The notes under the pieces are model-generated. The model saw only the letters and a list, made by a program, of their open reading frames with translations. It was not told where the DNA came from and did no database searches. From Paraburkholderia nodosa (GTDB lineage: Bacteria > Pseudomonadota > Gammaproteobacteria > Burkholderiales > Burkholderiaceae): a stretch of 64,000 bases of DNA. Shown here piece after piece: positions 8,492 through 17,458 of the stretch (positions within the stretch are counted from its first letter, which is position 1; every line of letters begins with the position of its first letter). The DNA is taken from contig NZ_MCNV01000018.1 of the NCBI RefSeq assembly GCF_001718195.1, positions 62,001 to 126,000 on the forward strand, written 5' to 3'. The translations under genes and the position numbers were made by a program.

Positions 8492-9946
8492 ATGAATGTG
8501 AGAGAGACCGTCGCCAACGCCGCCGGTGCGGGCAAACCCGAAGCGCCCGCGCCGCAGATCGCCGCGCTCGTGGCGCGCGCGCGTGCCGCGCAGCAAGCGT
8601 TCGAGTTCGCCGGGCAGGCAACCCTGGACACCGCTGCAGCAGCCGCCGCCTGGGCGATCATGGAGCCCGGCCGAAACCGAGAGCTAGCCGAGCTGGCGGT
8701 GCGCGACACGGGACTCGGGAACGCCGACGACAAGTTCCGCAAGAACTACCGCAAGACGCTCGGGCTGCTGCGCGACCTGCATGGGAAAAAGACCTGCGGC
8801 GTGATTGCGCGTGACGAGGCCACAGGCATCGTCGAAATCGCGCGCGCGGTGGGGGTAGTCGCGGCGATCACGCCCTCCACCAATCCGGCCGCGACGCCCG
8901 CCAACAAGATCGTCAACGCGCTCAAATGCGGCAATGCGGTGATCGTCGCGCCTTCGCCGAAGGGCTATGGCGCGTGCGAGGCGCTCATCGGCTTCATCCA
9001 CGCCCAGTTCGCCAAGGCGGGGCTGGACCCGGCGCTCGTGCAGATGCTGCCCGCGCCCGTGGACAAGGCCGCCACCGCGGCCCTGATGCGCGAGGCCGAC
9101 CTCGTCGTCGCGACGGGCTCTCAGGCCAATGTGCGCATGGCCTACGCCAGCGGCACGCCGGCCTTTGGCGTAGGGGCCGGCAACGTGGCGTCGATCGTGA
9201 CGCGTACGGCGAACCTGCGCGATGCGGCGCACAAGATCGCCGCGTCGAAGACCTTCGACAACGCGACGAGCTGCTCGTCGGAGAACAGCGTCGTGATCGA
9301 CGAGGCGGTCTACGACGCGATGCTGCACGAACTCGCCGCCTGTGGCGGCGTGCTGCTCGACGCGCAGCAAAAGGCGCAATTGCAGGCGGCGATGTGGACC
9401 GACGGCAAGCTCTCGTCGCGTTGCACCGCTAAATCCGCGGCGCAGATCGCGCGCGCCGCCGGCCTCGACGAGGTGGCAGAGGTCGCGGCGCACACAGGCG
9501 CGTTCCTGATGGTCGAGGAGAGCGGCTTCGGCGCGGCGCACCCGTTTTCGGGCGAAAAGCTCGCGCCGGTGCTCACGGTCTATCGCGCGCGCGATTTCGA
9601 CGCTGCGGCGGATATCGTGCGCAGCCTCTACGCGTATATGGGAGCGGGTCACTCGGTCGGCCTGCACACCGACGACCCGGATGAAGCGGTGACGCTCGGT
9701 TCGACGCTGCCGGTGGCGCGCGTGATCGTCAACCAGGCGCATTGCTTCGCGACGGGCGGCAACTTCGACAACGGCCTGCCGTTCTCGCTCTCGATGGGCT
9801 GTGGGACCTGGGGGCGCAACAACTTCTCGGACAATCTCGGCTTTCGCCAGTACCTGAATGTCACGCGCGTGGCGTACCCCATCACGGAGCGCGTTCCCGA
9901 GCTCGACACCTTGCTCGGCGACTATTTCCGGAGGTTCGGCCCATGA
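8492..9946 (+). CDS. sauS: Sulfoacetaldehyde dehydrogenase (acylating), SauS-like
   Basis: This 484-residue aldehyde dehydrogenase belongs to the CoA-acylating branch (EutE/AdhE-N type): it has IVEIARAVGVVAAITPSTNPAATPANK and the catalytic Cys261 in NATSCSSENS. Such enzymes interconvert an aldehyde and its acyl-CoA using NAD(P)H. Followed directly by an acyl-CoA ligase (4-bp ATGA overlap) and an MFS carrier, and preceded by a divergent IclR gene, it matches SauS, which reduces sulfoacetyl-CoA to sulfoacetaldehyde. The ATG at 8492 has GGAG at 8481-8484. The xsc gene in the same island would consume the product. Confidence 0.85.
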   Translation: MNVRETVANAAGAGKPEAPAPQIAALVARARAAQQAFEFAGQATLDTAAAAAAWAIMEPGRNRELAELAVRDTGLGNADDKFRKNYRKTLGLLRDLHGKKTCGVIARDEATGIVEIARAVGVVAAITPSTNPAATPANKIVNALKCGNAVIVAPSPKGYGACEALIGFIHAQFAKAGLDPALVQMLPAPVDKAATAALMREADLVVATGSQANVRMAYASGTPAFGVGAGNVASIVTRTANLRDAAHKIAASKTFDNATSCSSENSVVIDEAVYDAMLHELAACGGVLLDAQQKAQLQAAMWTDGKLSSRCTAKSAAQIARAAGLDEVAEVAAHTGAFLMVEESGFGAAHPFSGEKLAPVLTVYRARDFDAAADIVRSLYAYMGAGHSVGLHTDDPDEAVTLGSTLPVARVIVNQAHCFATGGNFDNGLPFSLSMGCGTWGRNNFSDNLGFRQYLNVTRVAYPITERVPELDTLLGDYFRRFGP

Positions 9947-11610
9947 GCGCGCCCGCCACGATCCGCGCGCTGATCGAAACCCGCGCCGCACAGTATCCGG
10001 ACAAGCCCTTCCTGCTGGCCGCGCCCGACGAAGGCGCCAGCGAAGACGCCGGCGCAGTCGCCGAGAGCGCCACGGCAGGCGCGACGTTGACCTTTGGCGC
10101 GCTGCTCGAGCGTTGCCGCACGCTCGAGAGCCGCTTTCGCGACGCCGGCCTCAAGCCGGGCGATGTCGTTTCGGTCCTGATGGGCAACAGCATCCAGACT
10201 GCCACGCTGCTGCTCGGCGCGATGTACAGCGGACTGATCGCGCATCCGCTCAACCTGCTTTGCCAGGCGTCCCAGCTCGCCTATATCGTCGAGCACTCGG
10301 ATACGCGGATGATCTTCGCGAGCGCGCAGACCAGCGGCGCGCTCGAAGCGGCGCTCGCCGCGCTGCGCGAGCAGGGCATGTCGCGCCACATCGCGCTCGT
10401 GCGCACGCAGCCGGATGCCGTTGCGTTGCCGGTGCTGCCCGCACTCGAAACTGTGGCCGCCCATGAGGCGAGCGCTGTGCCGGCGGCGGCGAGCCTCGCG
10501 GGCCTCCCGGCCCTGGAATCCGCGCCCGTGGAAGAAGCCCGGTCCGGGCCCGATGCGGCCGACATCGCCCTGCTGATGTACACCTCGGGCACGACCGGCG
10601 CGCCCAAGGGCGTGCTGCTCAGCCACGCAAGCCTCCATGCGAACGCGCGCAACATCAGCCTCGAGCACCGGCTCGCCGACGACGACCGCGTGCTGGCATC
10701 GCTGCCGCTCTATCACATCAACGGGCTCGTCGTGACCTTGCTTGCGCCGCTCTGGCACGCGGGCTCGGTCGTGCTGACGCCGCGTTTCTCCGGGCGCACG
10801 TTCTGGCGCGACGCCGCCAGCTACGGCTGCACGTGGATCAACGTGGTGCCGACCATCGTCGCCTATCTCCTCAACGGCGACGAACCGAGCGGACTCGACC
10901 TCTCGGCGCTCAAGTTCTGCCGCAGCGCGTCGGCTGCGCTGCCCGCCGACCATCATCGCGCGTTCGAGGCGCGCTTCGGCATCGGTGTTATCGAAACGAT
11001 GGGGATGACCGAGACCGCCGCGCCTGTCTTTAGCAATCCGTACGATGCATCGCGGCGCCGCATTGGCAGCATCGGGCTGCCATCGGGCGGCGAAGCACGC
11101 GTGATCGACCGTGACGGCCGTGAATGCGGACCGAACGAGTGCGGCGAAATCGTGCTGCGCGGCGCCCAGGTCATGCGCGGCTACTACAAGCGCGGCGAGG
11201 ACACGGCGAAGGCGTTCACCGCCGACGGCTGGCTGCGCACCGGCGACCTGGGCTATCGCGACGACGAAGGCTACTTCTATATCAATGGCCGCTCGAAGGA
11301 ACTGATCATCAAGGGCGGCGAGAACATCGCGCCGCGCGAGATCGACGAGGCGCTGCTGCGCCATCCGGGCGTGCTCGACGCGGCGGCCGTCGGCGTGCCC
11401 GACCCCGCCTATGGACAGGAGATCGTCGCGTTCGTGGTGGCGCGCGAGGCGCACTGGCAGGGCGCGCCCGACGCGGACGCTCTGCGCGAGCACTGCCTGC
11501 GCGAACTGGGCCGCTACAAAACCCCAAAAGAATTCCGCTTCGTGAACGAACTGCCGCGCGGCCCCTCGGGGAAGGTCCAGCGGCTGAAGCTCGTGACGCC
11601 CTCGGGCTGA
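9943..11610 (+). CDS. sauT: Sulfoacetate-CoA ligase (AMP-forming), SauT-like
   Basis: This 555-residue ANL-superfamily ligase starts inside the stop codon of sauS (ATGA), implying translational coupling. The P-loop YTSGTTGAPKG is at residues 213-223, GMTETAAP forms the A5 region, and the C-terminal GRYKTPKEF...PSGKVQR carries the catalytic lysine near residue 548. The family adenylates a carboxylate and transfers it to CoA. Position between an acylating aldehyde dehydrogenase and an MFS carrier matches SauT, which makes sulfoacetyl-CoA. Sequence alone cannot separate sulfoacetate from other short acids such as oxalate or malonate. Gene order makes sulfoacetate the best call. Confidence 0.8.
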   Translation: MSAPATIRALIETRAAQYPDKPFLLAAPDEGASEDAGAVAESATAGATLTFGALLERCRTLESRFRDAGLKPGDVVSVLMGNSIQTATLLLGAMYSGLIAHPLNLLCQASQLAYIVEHSDTRMIFASAQTSGALEAALAALREQGMSRHIALVRTQPDAVALPVLPALETVAAHEASAVPAAASLAGLPALESAPVEEARSGPDAADIALLMYTSGTTGAPKGVLLSHASLHANARNISLEHRLADDDRVLASLPLYHINGLVVTLLAPLWHAGSVVLTPRFSGRTFWRDAASYGCTWINVVPTIVAYLLNGDEPSGLDLSALKFCRSASAALPADHHRAFEARFGIGVIETMGMTETAAPVFSNPYDASRRRIGSIGLPSGGEARVIDRDGRECGPNECGEIVLRGAQVMRGYYKRGEDTAKAFTADGWLRTGDLGYRDDEGYFYINGRSKELIIKGGENIAPREIDEALLRHPGVLDAAAVGVPDPAYGQEIVAFVVAREAHWQGAPDADALREHCLRELGRYKTPKEFRFVNELPRGPSGKVQRLKLVTPSG

Positions 11611-11668
11611 GACACGACTAGACGCATCCGACCTGGCGACACAAAAGAGAGACTCAGGAGACGACGAC

Positions 11669-13051
11669 ATGAAGCAGCACGCCCAGCGCGTCAAGACGCG
11701 CCATATCATTCTCGCAGTCATGTGCCTGATGTACTTTATTTCGTACATCGACCGCGTGAACATCGCGGTCGCGGGCCCGCTGATCCGCCACGAAATGGGC
11801 CTGAGCGCGGTACAGCTCGGCCTGGTATTTTCCGCATTCGCCTATCCCTATGCCGTCATGCAAATCATCGGCGGCTGGCTTTCGGACAAGTTCGGTCCGA
11901 AGCTCGTGCTCACCGTGCTTTCGTTGATCTGGGGCGCGGCGACGCTCGCCACGGGCTTTGCCGGCAGCGTCGCGATGCTGGTGGGGCTGCGCTTCGCGCT
12001 CGGCGTGGGCGAGGGCGGGGCGTTCCCCGCGGCCACGCGCGCTTTCACGTACTGGATGCCGGTGGGCGAACGCGGCTTCGCGCAGGGCATCACACACAGC
12101 TTCGCGCGCCTGGGCGGCGCGGTCACGCCGCCGCTCGTGCTCGCGGTGGTCGTGGCAGGGGGCTGGCGCGACGCGTTCATCCTGCTCGGCATCGCGAGCC
12201 TCATGTGGACGGTGCTCTATCTGTTCGTGTTCACGAATTCGCCCGAACAGAACCGGCGCGTCACACCCGAAGAGACCGCCGAGATCGGCTATTGCAAGGG
12301 CGACTGCGACCGCGCGAAGCGCGCGGCGACACCGTGGCGCAAGCTCGTGCGGCGCATGTGGCTCGTCACGTTCGTCGACTTCTGCTATGGCTGGCTGTTG
12401 TGGGTCTATCTCACGTGGCTGCCGTCGTATCTGAAGGAGTCGCGCGGCTTCGACCTCAAGCAGCTCGCGCTGTTCACGGCGCTGCCGCTGCTCGCGGGCG
12501 TGGTGGGCGATACGCTCGGCGGCGTGGTCTCCGACCGGATCTACAAGTGGACGGGCCGGCTGCGCTTCGCGCGCTGCTCGGTGCTCGTGACGGGCATGGG
12601 CGGCTCGCTCATTTTCCTGCTGCCGATGGTGTCTGTCGCGAACCCGATAGTCGCGGTGCTCTACCTCTCCGCTTCGTTCTTCTTCCTGGAGATCACGAAT
12701 CCGGTGCTGTGGACGCTGCCGCTCGATATCGCCGGCAAGTACGCGGGTACGGCGGGCGGCATGATGAACACGGGCTTCGGCATTGCGGGGATGGTGTCGC
12801 CGGTCGTGTTCGGCTACCTGATCCAGCACACCGGCAGCTACAACGTGCCGTTCATGATCTCGGCGGGATTGCTGGCGCTGGGCATCGTCGCGGCGCTCTT
12901 CATCGATACCTCACGCACGGTCGAGGCCGACGAGGAACGCGAGCGGCGCATGGGCCCGGAAGAGGCAGGGGCCTTCGCGTTCCTCGACAGCATGCCGGCG
13001 GTGCGGCTCGAACGGCACACACTGCGGCGCCCGCTGCGCTGGTGGCGCTGA
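11669..13051 (+). CDS. sauU: MFS transporter, SauU-like sulfoacetate importer
   Basis: This 460-residue carrier has twelve predicted membrane spans and resembles the anion:cation symporter branch of the MFS (YFISYIDRVNIAVAGP in helix 1, GGWLSDKFGPK in loop 2-3, RFALGVGEGGAFPAATR in helix 4). ACS members import organic anions with protons. It is the third gene of the sauSTU operon, 58 bp after sauT, with AGGAG before its ATG. The likely role is sulfoacetate uptake across the inner membrane. A GC-rich hairpin follows its stop codon directly. Confidence 0.8.
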   Translation: MKQHAQRVKTRHIILAVMCLMYFISYIDRVNIAVAGPLIRHEMGLSAVQLGLVFSAFAYPYAVMQIIGGWLSDKFGPKLVLTVLSLIWGAATLATGFAGSVAMLVGLRFALGVGEGGAFPAATRAFTYWMPVGERGFAQGITHSFARLGGAVTPPLVLAVVVAGGWRDAFILLGIASLMWTVLYLFVFTNSPEQNRRVTPEETAEIGYCKGDCDRAKRAATPWRKLVRRMWLVTFVDFCYGWLLWVYLTWLPSYLKESRGFDLKQLALFTALPLLAGVVGDTLGGVVSDRIYKWTGRLRFARCSVLVTGMGGSLIFLLPMVSVANPIVAVLYLSASFFFLEITNPVLWTLPLDIAGKYAGTAGGMMNTGFGIAGMVSPVVFGYLIQHTGSYNVPFMISAGLLALGIVAALFIDTSRTVEADEERERRMGPEEAGAFAFLDSMPAVRLERHTLRRPLRWWR

Positions 13052-13070
13052 GCCTCGCGGGGTGCGAGGC
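13052..13070 (+). terminator. GC-rich hairpin after sauU
   Basis: GCCTCGC at 13052-13058 and GCGAGGC at 13064-13070 pair around a five-base loop immediately after the sauU stop codon. There is no T-tract, so it may be a weak terminator or an mRNA 3' stabiliser between two convergent genes. Confidence 0.4.
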
Positions 13071-13148
13071 GTGAGGCAGGGCATGCGGCGGCCCTGAATG
13101 CACCCAGCGGCTTCCGGTGCCTTGCGAGGGCCGCCGCGCGGGTACGTC

Positions 13149-14066
13149 TTATGCGCCGCCGTCGAGCTTGCGCAGACGCCAGATGAGACTCGACGTGTCG
13201 AAGCGGCTGCCGCCCAGGCGCTGCACGTCGCCGTAGAACTGGTCGACGAGCGCCGTGACCGGCAGCGCCGCGCCGTTGCGCTTCGCTTCGTCGAGGCAGA
13301 AGCCGAGGTCCTTGCGCATCCAGTCCACGGCGAAGCCGAAGTCGAACTTGTTGGCCATCATGGTCTTGCCGCGGTTGTCCATCTGCCAGCTCGCGGCGGC
13401 GCCCTTGCCGATCACGTCGAGCACGAGCGCCATGTCGAGCCCGGCGCGCTCGCCGAAGTTGATCGCCTCGGAAAGCCCCTGCACGAGGCCCGCGATGCAG
13501 ATCTGATTGACCATTTTGGCGAGCTGGCCGGCGCCCGCCGCGCCCACCAGCGTCACGGCCGCCCCGTAGTGGGCGAGCGTGGGCTTCGCGCGCTCGAAGG
13601 CCGCGGCTTCGCCGCCGCACATGATCGTGAGCTTGCCGTTCTGGGCGCCCGCCTGGCCGCCCGACACGGGCGCGTCGATGAAATGTAGGCCATGTTCGGC
13701 GGCTTGGGCCGAAAGCTCGCGCGCCACGTTGGCGGAGGCGGTCGTGTGGTCGGCAAACACGGCGTCGCGCGCCATGCCGGCGAAGGCGCCGTCCGTGCCG
13801 AGCGTGATGCTGCGCAGGTCGTCGTCGTTGCCGACGCAGGCGAGCACCAGATCGGCGCCCTGGGCCGCTTCGCGCGGCGTGGCGGCCGCGCGGCCGCCGT
13901 ATTCGGCGACCCATTGCGCGGCCTTTTCAGCGGTGCGGTTGTAGACCGTGACGTCGAGCCCGGCCTTGGCGAGATGACCGGCCATGGGATGGCCCATCAC
14001 GCCAAGGCCCAGGAACGCGACACGGCGTACCGGATTGGGGGCGGACGAGGATACGGATTGGCTCAC
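13149..14066 (-). CDS. NAD(P)-dependent beta-hydroxyacid dehydrogenase (3-hydroxyisobutyrate dehydrogenase family)
   Basis: The protein is 305 residues from a GTG at 14066 preceded by AAGGAG; an upstream ATG at 14108 lacks such a site. A Rossmann motif FLGLGVMGHPMAGHLA lies near residues 18-33, the signature DAPVSGGQAGA at 131-141, and the catalytic lysine is Lys184 in GQLAKMVNQ. The family reduces or oxidises small beta-hydroxyacids and semialdehydes (GarR, HIBADH, and YihU acting on sulfolactaldehyde). Surrounded by sulfonate genes, it could act on a sulfonated aldehyde or alcohol, but tartronate semialdehyde or hydroxyisobutyrate are equally allowed. It runs in the same direction as the isethionate-type genes behind it. 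Confidence 0.8.
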   Translation of the reverse strand: MSQSVSSSAPNPVRRVAFLGLGVMGHPMAGHLAKAGLDVTVYNRTAEKAAQWVAEYGGRAAATPREAAQGADLVLACVGNDDDLRSITLGTDGAFAGMARDAVFADHTTASANVARELSAQAAEHGLHFIDAPVSGGQAGAQNGKLTIMCGGEAAAFERAKPTLAHYGAAVTLVGAAGAGQLAKMVNQICIAGLVQGLSEAINFGERAGLDMALVLDVIGKGAAASWQMDNRGKTMMANKFDFGFAVDWMRKDLGFCLDEAKRNGAALPVTALVDQFYGDVQRLGGSRFDTSSLIWRLRKLDGGA

Positions 14067-14198
14067 AGTGGCTCCTTGGGGTGGGGTTTGAGGCTGGGGC
14101 GCTCTCATTATCTCAGCTATCGGCGCGGCGCCTGGGCGGCGTCGGCACGAGGCGGCGCCGGCCTGGACTCAACCTGGACTCAAGGATAGGGCCCCTCT

Positions 14199-15518
14199 TC
14201 ACCGCGCCCCGCTGATGGCGAGATGCCGCGTGTGATGGCGGCGACCCACCCAGGCGGCCGAGAGTGCGCTCACGAGACCCGCGAACATCGTGTAGAGGCA
14301 GATGAGCCACGGATCGCCGCCGTTGCGCTGCAAGAGCCAGGTCGCGATGATCGGGCTGATGCCGCTCGCGAAGATGCCGGAGAACTGATAGACGAACGAG
14401 ATGCCGGAGTAGCGCACGTTGGCATCGAACAGCTCCGCGAAGAGCGCCGCCTCGGGCCCGTAGACCGAAGCGTAAATGACGCCCAGCGGAATGATCACGG
14501 CGATCCACACGAACACCGGCGAGCCGGCGCTGTGCTTCATGAGCCAGAAGCCGAAGAACGACGACAAGCCCGTGAAGAGCGAGCCCCAGAAGTAGATGCG
14601 CGTCCTGCCGACGCGGTCCGAAAGGCGGCCAAAAAACGGAATCGTGAAGATCATCGTGAAAGCGGCCGCCATCACGGCGAGCAGGGCGTCGGTGCGCGAG
14701 AGCTTGAGCGTCTGCGTGAGATAAGCGATCGTGAAAACGGCGAAGACGTTGAAGAACACACCGTCGATGAAGCGTGCGCCCATGCCGGCGAGCACGTTGC
14801 CGGGATAGCGGCTGAGCACCTCGGCGATCGGCACGCGGACTTCGGCGCCCTGTTGCTTCACGCGTTCGAACTCCGGTGTTTCCAGCACACGCAGGCGGAT
14901 ATACATGCCGATCGCCACGAGCGCGAAGGAAAGGAAGAACGCCACGCGCCAGCCCCACGCGAGAAACTGCGCATTGCTGAGCACGGACGAAAGCAGGGCG
15001 ACCACGCCCGACGCGAGGCAGAGCCCGATCGCGAGACCGATCTGCGGAATGCTCGCATAGAGGCCGCGCTTGCCTTCGGGCGCGTATTCGAACGACATCA
15101 GCACGGCGCCGCCCCATTCGCCGCCAAGGCCCAGGCCCTGCGCAACACGCAGGACGAGCAGCAGCGCGGGCGCCCACAGGCCGATCTGCGCATAGGTCGG
15201 CACGGTGCCGATCAACACGGTGGCGACGCCCATGATCGACAGCGTCAAGATCAGCATGCTTTTGCGGCCGAGCCGATCGCCGAAGTGACCGAACACGATG
15301 CCGCCGAGCGGACGGCTCAGGAAGCCCACCGCGAAGGTGCCGTAGGCGAGCATCGTCGAGATGAGGGGATCGCCGCTCGGGAAATAGAGCTTGTTGAAGA
15401 CGATGCCGGCGACGACGCCGTAGAGGAAGAAGTCGTACCACTCGATGGTCGCGCCGATCAGGCTCGCGACGACCACGCGCCTCATCTGCCTGGCGTCGGT
15501 GCGGGGCAATGCGTTCAT
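14199..15518 (-). CDS. iseU: MFS transporter (metabolite:H+ symporter type), IseU-like candidate isethionate importer
   Basis: This 439-residue carrier with twelve spans has MHS-family hallmarks: ASLIGATIEWYDFFLYG in helix 1, FGHFGDRLGRKSML in loop 2-3, and GLGLGGEWGGAVLM. The ATG at 15518 has AAGGAG at good spacing; a longer frame to 15641 has none. It follows a GMC dehydrogenase and an IclR gene on the same strand. That set matches the isethionate cluster (IseR, IseJ, IseU) reported in betaproteobacteria, so it probably imports isethionate. I cannot tell from memory whether described IseU proteins belong to this MFS branch. Confidence 0.7.
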   Translation of the reverse strand: MNALPRTDARQMRRVVVASLIGATIEWYDFFLYGVVAGIVFNKLYFPSGDPLISTMLAYGTFAVGFLSRPLGGIVFGHFGDRLGRKSMLILTLSIMGVATVLIGTVPTYAQIGLWAPALLLVLRVAQGLGLGGEWGGAVLMSFEYAPEGKRGLYASIPQIGLAIGLCLASGVVALLSSVLSNAQFLAWGWRVAFFLSFALVAIGMYIRLRVLETPEFERVKQQGAEVRVPIAEVLSRYPGNVLAGMGARFIDGVFFNVFAVFTIAYLTQTLKLSRTDALLAVMAAAFTMIFTIPFFGRLSDRVGRTRIYFWGSLFTGLSSFFGFWLMKHSAGSPVFVWIAVIIPLGVIYASVYGPEAALFAELFDANVRYSGISFVYQFSGIFASGISPIIATWLLQRNGGDPWLICLYTMFAGLVSALSAAWVGRRHHTRHLAISGAR

Positions 15519-15653
15519 GGCTGTCTCCTTTTTGGGCGCACCCGGTGCGGTGCGGCTCCTTGAAAAGCAGATTTTTTCGTCAGGTATCCTTTGTTTGCTG
15601 CGTGTCGCTTCGGTGCTGCATGGACTACTTGCTTGAGCCACTGCGTGTGGGCT

Positions 15654-17291
15654 TCAGGGGTGGGCCTCGGCATGCTCCCGTTGCGGCTCGGTGAGGCTCG
15701 CGTGGTCCTCGAGAATCATATCGGCGGCTTTCTCCGCGATCATGATCACGGGGGCGTTGGTGTTGCCTGAGACGAGCTCGGGCATGATCGACGCGTCGAC
15801 GACGCGCAGCGCAGCGACGCCATGCACACGCAGGCGTTCGTCGACGACCGCGCTCGCGTCGCGGCCCATCTTGCAGGTGCCCGCGGGGTGATAGATGGAC
15901 TGGCTGAACTGGCGCGCCGCATCGAGCAATTCGGCATCGCTTTGATACCGCTCGCCGGGCACGAACTCGGACACGATGTGCGGCGCAAGCGCCGGCGCGG
16001 CGGCGATGCGGCGCGCCACCCGAATGCCGCCGATCACGACGGGATGGTCGCGCGGATCGGACAGGTAGTTGGCGCGGATGGCGGGGTACTGGAGCGGGTC
16101 GGTGGAGCGGATTTCGACGCTGCCGCGGCTATGGGGCCGCAACTGGCAGACGGACGCCGTGAACGCCGAAAAGGGATGCGCGCCCTGGCCGGGCTTGTCG
16201 GCACTCAGCGGCTGCATGTGGAACTGGATGTCGGGGCGCTCGACCGCGGGGTTGGAGCGCGTGAAGATCGCCACCTGGCTGGCCGCCAGCGTGAGCGGCC
16301 CGGTGCGCCAGAGCGCGTATTGCAGGCCGATCCACGCCTTGCGCAACGGATGGTTGACCTCGTCGTTGAGCGTGCGTTCGCGCGTGCGGAACACGAGCCG
16401 CACCTGAAGATGGTCCTGCAGGTTCTGACCGACGCCCGGCAAATCGTGCAGCACGGCAACGCCCGCATTGCGCAAGACGTGCGCAGGGCCCACTCCGGAG
16501 TGCTGAAGAATTTGCGGCGAACCGATCGCACCCGAAGCAAGAATGACCTCGATGCGCGCCCGTGCGCGCTTTTTCACGCCGTCCTGCAGATACTCCACGC
16601 CGACCGCGCGGCGCCCTTCGCACAGGATCCGGGTCGTCTGCGCCCGCGTTTCCACGATCAGATTGCTGCGTTTGCGTGCCGGTTTGAGAAAGCCCTTCGC
16701 GGTGCTCCAGCGAAAGCCGTTATAGGCCGTCTGCTGAAAGTAGCCGACCCCTTCCTGGAACTCGCCGTTGTAGTCCTGATTGAGCGGGATGCCGATTTCC
16801 TGTGCGGCGGCGATGAAATGATCGGCGATGGGGCGGCGCAAGCGCAGGTCGGAGACTTTCAGCGGTCCACCTACGCCGTGCCACGCGTTCGCGCCGCGCT
16901 CCTGGTCTTCGGACTTCCTGAAATACGGGAGAACGTCCGCATAACTCCAGCCGCGATTGCCGAGCGCCGCCCAACGATCGTAGTCCTCACGCTGCCCGCG
17001 CACGTAGAGCAGGCCGTTTAGCGAACTCGATCCGCCGAGCACTTTGCCACGCGGCCAGTCGATCTGCCGGCCGGCCACGCCTTCGTCCGGCTCGGTGCGA
17101 TAGCACCAGTCGAGCGTGGGGTTGTGCATGGTCTTGAAGTACCCGACCGGCACGTGGATCCACGGATTGTTGTCCTCGCCACCCGCTTCGAGCAGCAGCA
17201 CGGCGTTGCGCGCGTCGGCACTGAGCCGGTGGGCAAGCACGCAACCGGCCGATCCGGCGCCGACGATCAGGTAGTCGACCTCATGGTCCAT
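15654..17291 (-). CDS. iseJ: GMC family FAD-dependent alcohol dehydrogenase, IseJ-like candidate isethionate dehydrogenase
   Basis: This 545-residue GMC oxidoreductase resembles choline dehydrogenase. It has the FAD-binding VGAGSAGCVLAHRL at the N-terminus, the GMC signature region PRGKVLGGSSSLNGLLYVRG, GAIGSPQILQHSGVGP, and C-terminal YHPAGTCKMG and SGNTNAPVIMIAEKAADMI with the catalytic His and Asn. The ATG at 17291 gives the standard N-terminus. GMC enzymes oxidise primary alcohols. With an MFS carrier, an IclR regulator and xsc in the island, oxidation of isethionate to sulfoacetaldehyde (IseJ) is the likely reaction. Choline dehydrogenase is less likely because no betaine aldehyde dehydrogenase is nearby. 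Confidence 0.72.
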   Translation of the reverse strand: MDHEVDYLIVGAGSAGCVLAHRLSADARNAVLLLEAGGEDNNPWIHVPVGYFKTMHNPTLDWCYRTEPDEGVAGRQIDWPRGKVLGGSSSLNGLLYVRGQREDYDRWAALGNRGWSYADVLPYFRKSEDQERGANAWHGVGGPLKVSDLRLRRPIADHFIAAAQEIGIPLNQDYNGEFQEGVGYFQQTAYNGFRWSTAKGFLKPARKRSNLIVETRAQTTRILCEGRRAVGVEYLQDGVKKRARARIEVILASGAIGSPQILQHSGVGPAHVLRNAGVAVLHDLPGVGQNLQDHLQVRLVFRTRERTLNDEVNHPLRKAWIGLQYALWRTGPLTLAASQVAIFTRSNPAVERPDIQFHMQPLSADKPGQGAHPFSAFTASVCQLRPHSRGSVEIRSTDPLQYPAIRANYLSDPRDHPVVIGGIRVARRIAAAPALAPHIVSEFVPGERYQSDAELLDAARQFSQSIYHPAGTCKMGRDASAVVDERLRVHGVAALRVVDASIMPELVSGNTNAPVIMIAEKAADMILEDHASLTEPQREHAEAHP

Positions 17292-17458
17292 GAATCCCGT
17301 CTCCTCGAAATCCAGGGGCGGCATGACGCGCCGCGTTTTCGGATCAATGTCGGGGAAGGGGATGCCGACCGCAAGCGGCGATCGTGCGCACGGGCCGAAA
17401 GTGAAACGGAAACTGCCGAAACGGAATCAGAAAGCCACGGCGCTGCGCCGGGGCCCGC

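Noticed and set aside
15654..17291. Choline dehydrogenase (BetA)
   Set aside because: The GMC fold fits, but there is no betaine aldehyde dehydrogenase or BetI nearby, and the IclR/MFS/xsc context favours isethionate.
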